Shown piece after piece: positions 1 through 5,966 of a stretch of DNA of 7,123 bases. The notes beneath the pieces are model-generated. The model did not search any database. It worked only from the letters and a program-made list of their open reading frames with translations, and was not told the origin of the DNA. The translations under genes were made by a program, and so were the position numbers. Origin of the DNA: PVC group bacterium (GTDB lineage Bacteria; Verrucomicrobiota; Kiritimatiellia; CAIKKV01; PXCX01); assembly GCA_003567575.1 (NCBI GenBank), contig PWZG01000370.1, positions 1 through 7,123 on the forward strand, written 5' to 3'. Position 1 is the first letter of the stretch; the number at the start of each line of letters is the position of its first letter.

Positions 1-1017
1 CACGACCCCCGGCCGCGCGAGCGCGGCGAATTGGCGCTTCCCGGCTGGCGCCGGGTCAAGCTGTTCGGCACGTCATCCGAATCATTCGAGGAGACCCGCG
101 ATTATGAATTCATGGATAGCGCCCGCAAACGCCTGCGAAGTCTGGCGCGCGAGGGCGATCCCTGGTGTCTGTTTCTGGGACTCACCGGTCCGCACGGACC
201 GTTCGTGATTCCGGAAAGCTATGCCCGGCGCTACGATCCGGCCGACGTCGTATTACCGGTCAATTACAACGATGACATGCGCGACCGGCCCGGCTACTAT
301 GGGCGTCTCCAACGTAAATATGCGCAACTTGCGCCCGACGAAGCGCGCGAAGCCGTCGCGCATTACTGGGGCTATTGCGATATGATGGATGATCTACTGG
401 GCCTGATGCTCGAAGAACTCGACGCCACCGGACAGGCCGACGATACCCTGGTGATTTACGCTTCGGATCACGGAGAATTTTCCGCGGAACACGGTCTGTT
501 CGCCAAGGGGATCGCCCCTTTTGACGGCGCCTATCGGGTGCCCTACGTATTTCGCTGGCCTAATGGAATTAGCGCACCGGGCCGCTGCGAGGATGCATTT
601 ATCACACATTGCGAACTTTCGCCGACCCTGACCGAACTGGCCGGCGCCGAACCGACCGCCGATCCCAGTGGCCGCAGTCTGGCACCGTTTTTGCGTGGCG
701 AGCATCCGGCTGACTGGCCCGACGCGTTCTACAATCAGTGTAACGGCGTTGAAATTCTCTACACGCAGCGCATGGTCCGCACCAAGAAATGGAAACTGGT
801 CTATAATCCGGTCGACCGCGACGAACTCTACGATCTGGAAAACGACCCGCATGAAATGCATAATCTGGTCGACCGCCCCGATCTGCAACCGGTGGTACGG
901 GATTTATTCATCAAGTTATGGACCAAGGCCCACGCCGAACGCGATGCCATGTCGGGCTACGAAACCGTATCGCTTGCCCCTTACGGCCCCGCCCTGGCGC
1001 TGGGTCGGGATGACTAG
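1..1017 (+). CDS. Sulfatase family protein (alkaline-phosphatase-like fold), C-terminal part, cut by the window's left edge
   Basis: The frame is open from base 1 and ends at TAG 1015-1017, giving 338 visible residues. The true start lies outside the window; the TTG at 31 is only an internal codon. Family role: hydrolysis of sulfate esters, often on polysaccharides, by a formylglycine nucleophile. The C/S-x-P-x-R site that carries this nucleophile belongs to the missing N-terminal part, so activity cannot be judged. Visible family marks: TGPHGPF near residues 62-68 (His65), the metal-binding strand ASDHGE at about 154-159 (Asp156, His157), HGLFAKG at about 164-170 with the usual conserved Lys, RVPYVFRWP at about 179-187, and the C-terminal subdomain signature KWKLVYNP...ELYDLENDPHEMHNL at about 264-289. 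The family is usually about 450-500 aa, so roughly a third is absent. Substrate and cellular location cannot be read here, because any signal peptide would be in the missing part. It converges with the - strand genes. Family assignment is secure; the substrate is unknown. Confidence 0.93.
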   Translation, partial: HDPRPRERGELALPGWRRVKLFGTSSESFEETRDYEFMDSARKRLRSLAREGDPWCLFLGLTGPHGPFVIPESYARRYDPADVVLPVNYNDDMRDRPGYYGRLQRKYAQLAPDEAREAVAHYWGYCDMMDDLLGLMLEELDATGQADDTLVIYASDHGEFSAEHGLFAKGIAPFDGAYRVPYVFRWPNGISAPGRCEDAFITHCELSPTLTELAGAEPTADPSGRSLAPFLRGEHPADWPDAFYNQCNGVEILYTQRMVRTKKWKLVYNPVDRDELYDLENDPHEMHNLVDRPDLQPVVRDLFIKLWTKAHAERDAMSGYETVSLAPYGPALALGRDD

Positions 1018-1037
1018 CCAGCTTCGCTGAAAGTGTT

Positions 1038-1069
1038 CAGAGTTCAGGGGGGCAGAGTTCAGTCCTGAA
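1038..1069. repeat. 10-bp direct repeat (CAGAGTTCAG x2) plus a small inverted repeat
   Basis: CAGAGTTCAG occurs at 1038-1047 and again at 1053-1062, a 15-nt period. The second copy runs into TTCAG-TC-CTGAA (1058-1069), a 5-bp inverted repeat. It begins only about 20 nt after the sulfatase stop. The inverted repeat is too short and lacks a T-tract, so it is not a convincing terminator for the sulfatase transcript. Confidence 0.6.
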
Positions 1070-1113
1070 GTAGATTGCCCGCTCGGCAACTGAATGAATC
1101 GATGGACCGTAAA

Positions 1114-1136
1114 GGGACAGACACGAATGGCACTTT
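1114..1136. repeat. GGGACAGACACGAATGGCAC motif, likely part of a dispersed repeat
   Basis: The segment GGGACAGACACGAATGGCAC followed by TTT is seen once here. From memory, near-identical strings recur in non-coding DNA of unrelated bacteria, sometimes near IS200-like/REP-associated (Y1) transposases; I cannot verify this here. Read on the - strand it yields a peptide (SAIRVCPF) that is typical of spurious ORFs arising from such repeats. No transposase gene lies in the window. Confidence 0.4.
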
Positions 1137-1155
1137 CTGCTCTCATCCTCATGTC

Positions 1156-1184
1156 CCGTAATCGTGGTCCGTAATCGTGATCCG
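1156..1184. repeat. 13-bp tandem repeat (about 2.2 units)
   Basis: CCGTAATCGTGGT (1156-1168) is followed directly by CCGTAATCGTGAT (1169-1181) and the start of a third unit, CCG (1182-1184). The two full units match at 12 of 13 positions. No direct role is evident. The period is not a multiple of three, which argues against a coding repeat. Confidence 0.75.
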
Positions 1185-1250
1185 AAAAATCTGATAGCGC
1201 ACGCCGTCTGAGGCAAAACTAAACCGTTACCACTTAAAAAACTTTCCGAA

Positions 1251-1275
1251 AATTATTCTGTCCTTAATTATTCTG
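1251..1275. repeat. 10-bp AT-rich direct repeat (AATTATTCTG x2)
   Basis: AATTATTCTG is found at 1251-1260 and 1266-1275, separated by TCCTT, again a 15-nt period. The last base of the second copy coincides with the outermost base of the palindrome at 1275-1346, so the two structures abut exactly. On the other strand the unit reads CAGAATAATT preceded by GGA, which echoes the GGACAGA string of the element at 1114. Confidence 0.65.
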
Positions 1276-1346
1276 CCAACATCTGGAGACGGCGGGGGAT
1301 CCGTCTGCGATGCAGTCGCGACGCGCCGCCGTCTCCAGATATTGGC
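1275..1346. repeat. Long imperfect palindrome (21-bp arms, 30-nt loop), REP/MITE-like
   Basis: The left arm 1275-1295 pairs with the right arm 1326-1346. Fifteen inner pairs are perfect (ATCTGGAGACGGCGG with its complement), then comes one mismatch (C1280/A1341), then five more pairs (GCCAA/TTGGC). The 30-nt loop can fold further: CTGC/GCAG at 1305-1308/1312-1315, or alternatively AGACGG 1287-1292 with CCGTCT 1301-1306. It also contains the palindrome GTCGCGAC at 1315-1322. There is no T-tract on either side, so a simple Rho-independent terminator is unlikely. No target-site duplication is visible. A palindromic mobile repeat unit is the best explanation, though a structured transcript end is possible. 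Confidence 0.8.
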
Positions 1347-1392
1347 TGTTGTATGGCGAATTGCAATGGTTTACGAGAGTTCTCTCAGACGA

Positions 1393-1409
1393 GCAGGTGT
1401 GACGCCTGC
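1393..1409. repeat. Small GC-rich hairpin (GCAGGTG-TGA-CGCCTGC)
   Basis: GCAGGTG (1393-1399) pairs with CGCCTGC (1403-1409) across a TGA loop, seven pairs including one G-U. There is no following T-tract. Short palindromes of this GCAGG(C/T)GTGACGCCTGC kind are familiar to me as intergenic repeats in some bacteria, but this recollection is not checked. The function is unknown. Confidence 0.5.
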
Positions 1410-1471
1410 ACCACTTTGGGAAAATTCAACCGGATATTGCGCTCATAGCCATCAAGATCGTGAAAAGACCG

Positions 1472-1498
1472 TTAAAGCCCTGTGTTATAGGGCTTTAA
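1472..1498 (-). terminator. Hairpin terminator downstream of tRNA-Gly
   Basis: TTAAAGCCCT (1472-1481) and AGGGCTTTAA (1489-1498) form a perfect 10-bp stem with a 7-nt loop. It begins 3 nt after the encoded CCA of the tRNA on the - strand. The AAAGCCC...GGGCTTT form is typical of Rho-independent terminators, and the - strand continues CGGTCTTTTC. The U-tract is short (TTT inside the stem), so strength is uncertain. Because the stem is symmetric, it could also stop transcripts coming from the sulfatase side. Confidence 0.72.
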
Positions 1499-1501
1499 GG
1501 A

Positions 1502-1576
<75 letters not shown>

Positions 1577-1658
1577 ATGTGTCAGGTTGAAGACCGGCAA
1601 GGCTTGATCGCATCCTTTACTTTGGAGCGAAGCCGCCATCTTTGGCGCTGCGTCATGA

Positions 1659-1688
1659 TTTATAGCATAACCGTTGCATCCATGGCAA
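1659..1688 (-). promoter_or_regulatory. Candidate sigma70-type promoter for tRNA-Gly
   Basis: On the - strand TTGCCA (1683-1688) serves as a -35 box and TATAAA (1659-1664) as a -10 box, with an 18-nt spacer. TGC directly before the -10 gives an extended -10 (TGn). Transcription would start near 1651-1653, leaving a leader of about 75 nt to be cut off at the tRNA 5' end (1576). It lies just past the stop of the upstream gene (1707). The call rests on pattern only. Confidence 0.45.
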
Positions 1689-1706
1689 GCTTGAAATTCA
1701 GTTCAA

Positions 1707-3581
1707 TTATTGCAGCGCTGCGATGGCGATGTCTGTGAGACCGAGAGGCGCGGACGCCTGAAACCCGGCAACGACATCGGCGACCTTGTTGCGAATTTCG
1801 AGGACGATAGCCAACCCTTCGGCGACCGCGGCCTCTTTGTTTTCGCATCGGTGCATACGTTCCAGTACCTTGTCGGGAACGACCACGCCCGGGACATGTT
1901 GACTCATGAACTGGGCGTTTTTGAACGATACCAGCGGATAGAGTCCGGCGACGATGGGAATCGTACGATGATATTTTCCCGTCAATTCAATAAATCGCAA
2001 CAGTGAATCGGCGTCGAATATCGGCTGCGTTACGGCGTATTCGGCGCCGGCATCAATTTTCTTGAAAAACCGATCGATTTCGCGGTCAAGATCGACAGCC
2101 TCGGGATTTGCGCCGACACCGATGAGAATACCGGTCCTTTGCGTTATGGGTTGGCCGACCGCATCCAGTCCACGGTTTAGGTTACTGACCAGTTGCGTCA
2201 CACCGATCGCGTCAAGATCGAATACGCCGGTTGACGTTGGGTATTTACCCAGTTTGGGAGGATCGCCGGTAATCAGCAGCCATGTACTCAATCCCAGGGC
2301 GAACCCGCCCAGAAGATCCGATTGCATCCCAATCAAGCTCCGGTCGCGGCAACAGTAATGCGGGACGGGCTCGATATCCAGTTTATTCTTGATCGCCAGC
2401 GCCGTACTCATGACGCTCATACGGGCGCTGGCACGCGGGCCGTCCGGCATATTGATCGCGTCAATACCCGCATCCTGACATTGGCGGCATTTCTCGAGAA
2501 ACTTTTCCAGTCCGCCACCGGTCGTCGGCGGCAGAATTTCGATCATGCGGACATGTTGCGTCGTCAGCATTTTTGCTCCGAACGATGACTTCTCCGCGGT
2601 GGGTATCGGTGGAAGTTCTTCAATTGTAACGTCCGGATCACGGTCTTCGATGGTGATATAGCGTTTAACGCCATCAAGGGATTGAATGGCCTGTGCCGCC
2701 ATTTTGATGTGCGCCGGCGTCGTCCCGCAACAGCCGCCGATGCCTTTGACGCCCAACTCTATAAAGCGCTTGCTGAATTCCGTGAAATATTCGGGGCTGT
2801 TCATGTAGAGCATGCGTCCGCCCACTTCCGCCGGCGTACCCGCGTTCGGCATGACGACCAGCGGTTTACGGATGTGCGGTATGATCCGTTTAACGGGATA
2901 AAACATGTCCGCCGGACCAAGCCGGCAGTTGATGCCAATTATGTCTACATTGGGATCGGCTTCCAGGCGTTGTGCATTGAGAACTTCGGGCGCCAACAAT
3001 TCGTCGACCGGTTCTTTTGAAGGCATAACAGAAAACGACGCCAGGACCGGTAGTTTCAACTGTTTTGCGATACGGGCAGCCATCAGCAATTGTTCCACAT
3101 CGTCAAAGGTTTCCAACACCAAGAGGTCGACGTTTTCGGAAGCGAAGATGGCAAACTGTTCCGCGTAGGCATCTTCGACGTTCCGCAAATCGATATCGGT
3201 TGCGTCATCTTCCTTCGCGATGCATGGCCCGACGGATGCCGCCACGTAAACCCTGTTCCCGGCCGCCTTGCGCGCCAGTTGTACCCCGGCGCGGTTAATC
3301 GCCTCCAACTGATCTTCGAGTCCATGCAGCGCCAGTTTGATCCGATTGGCGCCGAATGTATTGGCTTCGATGACTTCGGCGCCGGCTACAACATATTCCT
3401 TGTGAATCCCGTAAATCAAATCGGGCCGGGTCAGACAGAGTTCGTCATAGCATACATTCAAAAAGACGCCACGCTCGTAAATCATCGTTCCCATACCGCC
3501 GTCGAATATTACGGGGCTTTCATTAATACGTTCCAAAAATGGTGGTTTCCCGTTCCCGGAATTGCTTGGTTGCTCTGTCAT
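1707..3581 (-). CDS. Bifunctional homocysteine S-methyltransferase / 5,10-methylenetetrahydrofolate reductase
   Basis: This 624-aa cytosolic fusion protein ends in TAA. The N-terminal half (about 20-300) is a Zn-dependent homocysteine methyltransferase barrel: FDGGMGT at 27-32, ANTFGAN at 73-79, and zinc-ligand cysteines in GINC (Cys219) and GGCCGTTP (Cys284, Cys285). The C-terminal half (about 336-605) is an FAD-dependent MetF-type barrel with EILPP (Glu348), ITGDPP (Asp440) and TQPIFD (Gln519). These are the equivalents, from family knowledge, of Escherichia coli MetF Glu28, Asp120 and Gln183. A linker of about 35 residues joins them. The architecture and length match Bacillus subtilis YitJ. 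The predicted role is to reduce methylene-THF to methyl-THF and methylate homocysteine to methionine; the methyl donor of the first domain is not settled by sequence. There is no cobalamin domain. ATG 3579-3581 is supported by GAGAGG at 3591-3596, 9 nt upstream. It is probably the last protein gene of the cluster. Confidence 0.95.
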   Translation of the reverse strand: MTEQPSNSGNGKPPFLERINESPVIFDGGMGTMIYERGVFLNVCYDELCLTRPDLIYGIHKEYVVAGAEVIEANTFGANRIKLALHGLEDQLEAINRAGVQLARKAAGNRVYVAASVGPCIAKEDDATDIDLRNVEDAYAEQFAIFASENVDLLVLETFDDVEQLLMAARIAKQLKLPVLASFSVMPSKEPVDELLAPEVLNAQRLEADPNVDIIGINCRLGPADMFYPVKRIIPHIRKPLVVMPNAGTPAEVGGRMLYMNSPEYFTEFSKRFIELGVKGIGGCCGTTPAHIKMAAQAIQSLDGVKRYITIEDRDPDVTIEELPPIPTAEKSSFGAKMLTTQHVRMIEILPPTTGGGLEKFLEKCRQCQDAGIDAINMPDGPRASARMSVMSTALAIKNKLDIEPVPHYCCRDRSLIGMQSDLLGGFALGLSTWLLITGDPPKLGKYPTSTGVFDLDAIGVTQLVSNLNRGLDAVGQPITQRTGILIGVGANPEAVDLDREIDRFFKKIDAGAEYAVTQPIFDADSLLRFIELTGKYHRTIPIVAGLYPLVSFKNAQFMSQHVPGVVVPDKVLERMHRCENKEAAVAEGLAIVLEIRNKVADVVAGFQASAPLGLTDIAIAALQ

Positions 3582-3590
3582 TTTAATCGA

Positions 3591-3596
3591 CCTCTC
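3591..3596 (-). promoter_or_regulatory. Ribosome binding site of the methyltransferase/reductase gene
   Basis: On the - strand GAGAGG precedes the ATG by 9 nt within a purine-rich 44-nt gap after the transporter stop (TAG at 3626-3628). The gap is too short for an S-box or other SAM riboswitch in front of this gene. Confidence 0.7.
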
Positions 3597-3625
3597 GCTG
3601 TCTTCTTTTTGTCTTGTTATATCCC

Positions 3626-4516
3626 CTACCCTTGCAACACATATAATGCAATGGCGATCGTCATGGCAATGGCGCCGATACCGCGTTTGACGGTAACTCG
3701 CAGATCGACCCTTCGTTCGATATCAAGGCGGCCCATGCGTACCAGCAGTAATCCCAGGAAAATGGAAATCAGGCCTCGTGTCGATTGCACGATATTACCG
3801 AACACAGCGCCGATTTCCGCAAAGCATGCGTACAACAGGATCATGGCGGTGAACCAGCACACGGCGTATGCCAGCGCCGAACGCCATGTGTCCGGCTTTG
3901 ACGCCTCCGGCAGCCGGAGCAGGAATGGAGCCAGCGCCAGGCCACACAACGAGTAGGTCAATGTCGCGCCGAACAGCGAACCGCGCCAGCTATCCAATCC
4001 CGTACCGGCGACCAGGCGAACGATGGAAAGATCGGACAAGGAATATCCGACAACAGCTACGCCGACCGCCAGCAATCCGCGCAACGGTGGGCGACCGCCG
4101 GCATCGTTCAATATGTAGACGCCGCCAACCGCCAGCACGACGGCGATCCATTGTTGCGGCGACAACCATTCGCCGCCGAAGGCGACGGTTACCAGAGCCA
4201 GGAAAAGAATCTTGGCGCCCAGCAAAGGCGCCAGGCGCGAGGCATCGATATGACGCAAGGCAATAAATAATGCCTGCTGGCCGATAAGGTAAAAGCCGCC
4301 GGCGCCGGCCGCGCCCAGGATGACATCGGTATTCCACCGCATGTCAACCGGATAAACCAAAGGCAGCGCCAGCAATGCCATCACACCCATGATCGAGTGC
4401 GACACCACGAGCAACAGCCAGGGCGAATGGCCGTGCCGGCTGAAAAACGCGCGCGACAACAGGTATGACAGCGATTGAAAGGTAGCGGCCCCGAGGCCAA
4501 AGAAAACACCGTTCAT
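3626..4516 (-). CDS. DMT-superfamily (EamA-like) membrane transporter
   Basis: A 296-aa protein of the inner membrane with about ten hydrophobic segments, arranged as two homologous halves (about 1-137 and 145-295), the EamA/DMT layout. Clear segments include residues 32-53, 64-82, 121-137, 146-166, 213-233 and 277-293. Segment 9 follows a typical STRGLISIFLGLLL stretch at about 245-258. DMT carriers move small metabolites such as amino acids or nucleotide-derived compounds; the substrate here cannot be read from sequence. I chose ATG 4514-4516, which lies 4 nt after the gcvPB stop and immediately before the first membrane segment. A TTG at 4555 would add a polar 13-residue tail overlapping gcvPB and has no support. 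The ribosome binding site is weak (GTAGAG), suggesting coupling to gcvPB translation. It sits between glycine decarboxylase and the methionine/folate enzyme, hinting at a related amino acid, but this is inference. Confidence 0.85.
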   Translation of the reverse strand: MNGVFFGLGAATFQSLSYLLSRAFFSRHGHSPWLLLVVSHSIMGVMALLALPLVYPVDMRWNTDVILGAAGAGGFYLIGQQALFIALRHIDASRLAPLLGAKILFLALVTVAFGGEWLSPQQWIAVVLAVGGVYILNDAGGRPPLRGLLAVGVAVVGYSLSDLSIVRLVAGTGLDSWRGSLFGATLTYSLCGLALAPFLLRLPEASKPDTWRSALAYAVCWFTAMILLYACFAEIGAVFGNIVQSTRGLISIFLGLLLVRMGRLDIERRVDLRVTVKRGIGAIAMTIAIALYVLQG

Positions 4517-4520
4517 ATCT

Positions 4521-5966
4521 CTACAACAATGCCAGGTCGGGTTTACGGGCGGCAAGCGTTTCGTCTAGCCGTCCGACGGGTGTTTTTGCGGGGCAAGCTT
4601 TGATGCGTTCAGGCTCGCTTACCGCCAACCCGGCGATTTCGATCATGGCATCGATAAACGCATCGAGTGTTTCCTTGGATTCTGTTTCGGTCGGCTCGAT
4701 CATCATCGCTTCGGGTACGGTCAACGGGAAGTAGACGGTCGGCGGATGGAACCCGCGATCGATCAGCGCCTTGGCGATATCAAGCGCCCGCACACCGTGT
4801 TTTGCCTGTTGAACGGCGGACAGGATGCATTCGTGTTTACAGAGCGCATCGACGGCCGGTTGATAATACGGTTTAAGTTTATGACGGATATAATTAGCGT
4901 TGAGTACGGCGTTTTCAGAAACGCGCAGTAATCCGTCGCCTCCAAGCATTAGCATATAGGCATAGGCTTTGAGAATGACCGCGAAAGATCCGTAAAAAGG
5001 CGCCACGTATCCTATTGAATGAGGCCGGTTATAATCGAGATAGTAGCGACCGTTGAGACGCCGTCTAACGATCGATACCGGCAGGAAGGGAATCAGTTTT
5101 TCGGACACGCCAACGGGTCCGGCGCCGGGTCCGCCACCGCCATGAGGTGTGGCAAAGGTTTTATGTAAGTTCACGTGAACGATATCGAACCCGAGATCGC
5201 CGGGCCGGCAGCGGCCGAGTAAAGCGTTGAGGTTGGCGCCGTCGCAATAGGTCAATCCATCGACGTCCGCGACCATGCGGCAGATATCCTTGACCTGATG
5301 GTTAAACAAACCCAGTGTATTGGGACAGGTAAGCATCAGACCGGCGACATTATCGGTGAGCGCTTTTTCCAGCGCATCAATAGCCATACGTCCGTTCGCG
5401 TCGGAGGGGATGGTCTCGACTTTGTATCCGGCAATGGCGGCCGTGGCGGGATTGGTTCCATGAGCGGTATCGGGTATAAGAATAGTATCTTTGACCTTAC
5501 CCTTGTGTTTATGATAGGCCGCCATCATGAGAACACCCGTCAATTCGCCGTGGGCGCCCGCCATGGGTTGCATTGAAAAAGCGGCCATGCCGCATATTTC
5601 CCGCAACAATAGATCCGTCTCGTACAACACCGCCAGTGCGCCCTGCACCAATCCGGCGCCGCCCGGAAGCTGGGGCAGAGAAGGATGCAACGATGCGAAA
5701 CCGGGATACCCGGCAATGGTTTCGGTCATTTTGGGGTTGTACTTCATGGTACAGGAACCGAGCGGATAGAATCCGTCATCGATGCCGAAATTCTTTTTCG
5801 ACAGCGCCGTGAAATGGCGTACGACGTCCAGTTCGGACAGCTCCGGCAATTCAGCCGGCTTGGCGCGTAACAGGTTCCCTTCGATGTTGGCCTTGATTCC
5901 CACATCGGAGGCAGGAATCCGATTCGCGCGCCGTCCGGCAACCGACTTTTCGAATATCAATTTCAT
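4521..5966 (-). CDS. gcvPB: Glycine dehydrogenase (decarboxylating) subunit 2, P-protein beta-type
   Basis: A 481-aa cytosolic protein, the PLP-binding subunit of the split P-protein. With GcvPA it decarboxylates glycine and passes the aminomethyl group to the lipoyl arm of GcvH. The PLP lysine is Lys269 in NLHKTFATPHGGGGPGAGP (about 266-284). Other family blocks are YPLGSCTMKYNP (67-78), PMAGAHGELTG (134-144), HGTNPATA (169-176) and CDGANLNALLG (241-251). The length fits the family (about 475-490 aa). I set the start at ATG 5964-5966: it has GGAGGG at 5973-5978 six nt upstream and the N-terminus MKLIFEKS is normal for the family. A longer frame to 6044 would add 26 unrelated residues inside gcvPA. 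The ATG overlaps the gcvPA TGA (ATGA), so translation is likely coupled. The stop is TAG at 4521-4523. No catalytic block appears to be missing. Confidence 0.97.
   Translation of the reverse strand: MKLIFEKSVAGRRANRIPASDVGIKANIEGNLLRAKPAELPELSELDVVRHFTALSKKNFGIDDGFYPLGSCTMKYNPKMTETIAGYPGFASLHPSLPQLPGGAGLVQGALAVLYETDLLLREICGMAAFSMQPMAGAHGELTGVLMMAAYHKHKGKVKDTILIPDTAHGTNPATAAIAGYKVETIPSDANGRMAIDALEKALTDNVAGLMLTCPNTLGLFNHQVKDICRMVADVDGLTYCDGANLNALLGRCRPGDLGFDIVHVNLHKTFATPHGGGGPGAGPVGVSEKLIPFLPVSIVRRRLNGRYYLDYNRPHSIGYVAPFYGSFAVILKAYAYMLMLGGDGLLRVSENAVLNANYIRHKLKPYYQPAVDALCKHECILSAVQQAKHGVRALDIAKALIDRGFHPPTVYFPLTVPEAMMIEPTETESKETLDAFIDAMIEIAGLAVSEPERIKACPAKTPVGRLDETLAARKPDLALL

Larger units (their letters stand above)
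1018..1501. other. Gene-free intergenic region rich in short repeats
   Basis: This stretch of about 480 nt between the sulfatase stop and the tRNA 3' end shows no protein gene with a credible start, ribosome binding site and composition. It contains at least six separate repeat structures, listed individually: direct repeats near 1038-1062, a GGGACAGACACG motif at 1114, a 13-bp tandem repeat at 1156-1184, direct repeats at 1251-1275, a long palindrome at 1275-1346, and a small GC-rich hairpin at 1393-1409. The terminator hairpin of the tRNA closes it at 1472-1498. The parts at 1185-1250 and 1410-1471 show nothing recognisable. I infer an accumulation of non-coding repeat elements in a convergent intergenic space. 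Confidence 0.7.

Noticed and set aside
394..888. Open frame of 164 aa on the - strand inside the sulfatase gene
   Set aside because: It is fully antisense to well-conserved sulfatase motifs, has no ribosome binding site signal and resembles no family; a shadow frame.
916..1152. Open frame of 78 aa on the - strand at the sulfatase 3' end
   Set aside because: It overlaps the sulfatase and the repeat elements; the SAIRVCPF part is a translation of the GGGACAGACACG repeat, not a conserved protein.
1275..1346. Integron attC site
   Set aside because: The ends do not match the RYYYAAC/GTTRRRY core sites, the arms lack the typical extrahelical bases and spacer, and no integron integrase or cassette is present.
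1634..1647. CGCCA-TCTT-TGGCG hairpin as terminator of the - strand cluster
   Set aside because: The stem has only five pairs, there is no T-tract, and it lies in the predicted tRNA leader.
1691..1706. TTGAA/TTCAA inverted repeat just after the fusion-gene stop
   Set aside because: Five mostly A-T pairs are too weak for a terminator and have no following U-tract.
3582..3625. SAM riboswitch before the methyltransferase/reductase gene, as known for Bacillus yitJ
   Set aside because: Only 44 nt separate it from the transporter stop, too short for any S-box; the region is just a purine-rich leader with a ribosome binding site.
3090..3956. Open frame of 288 aa on the + strand across the transporter/fusion-gene junction
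   Set aside because: It is antisense to two confident genes and spans their boundary; its translation shows no family pattern. Long, but best explained by codon bias of the true strand.
4517..4555. TTG start for the transporter
   Set aside because: It would add 13 polar residues overlapping gcvPB; the ATG at 4516 starts right before the first membrane segment.
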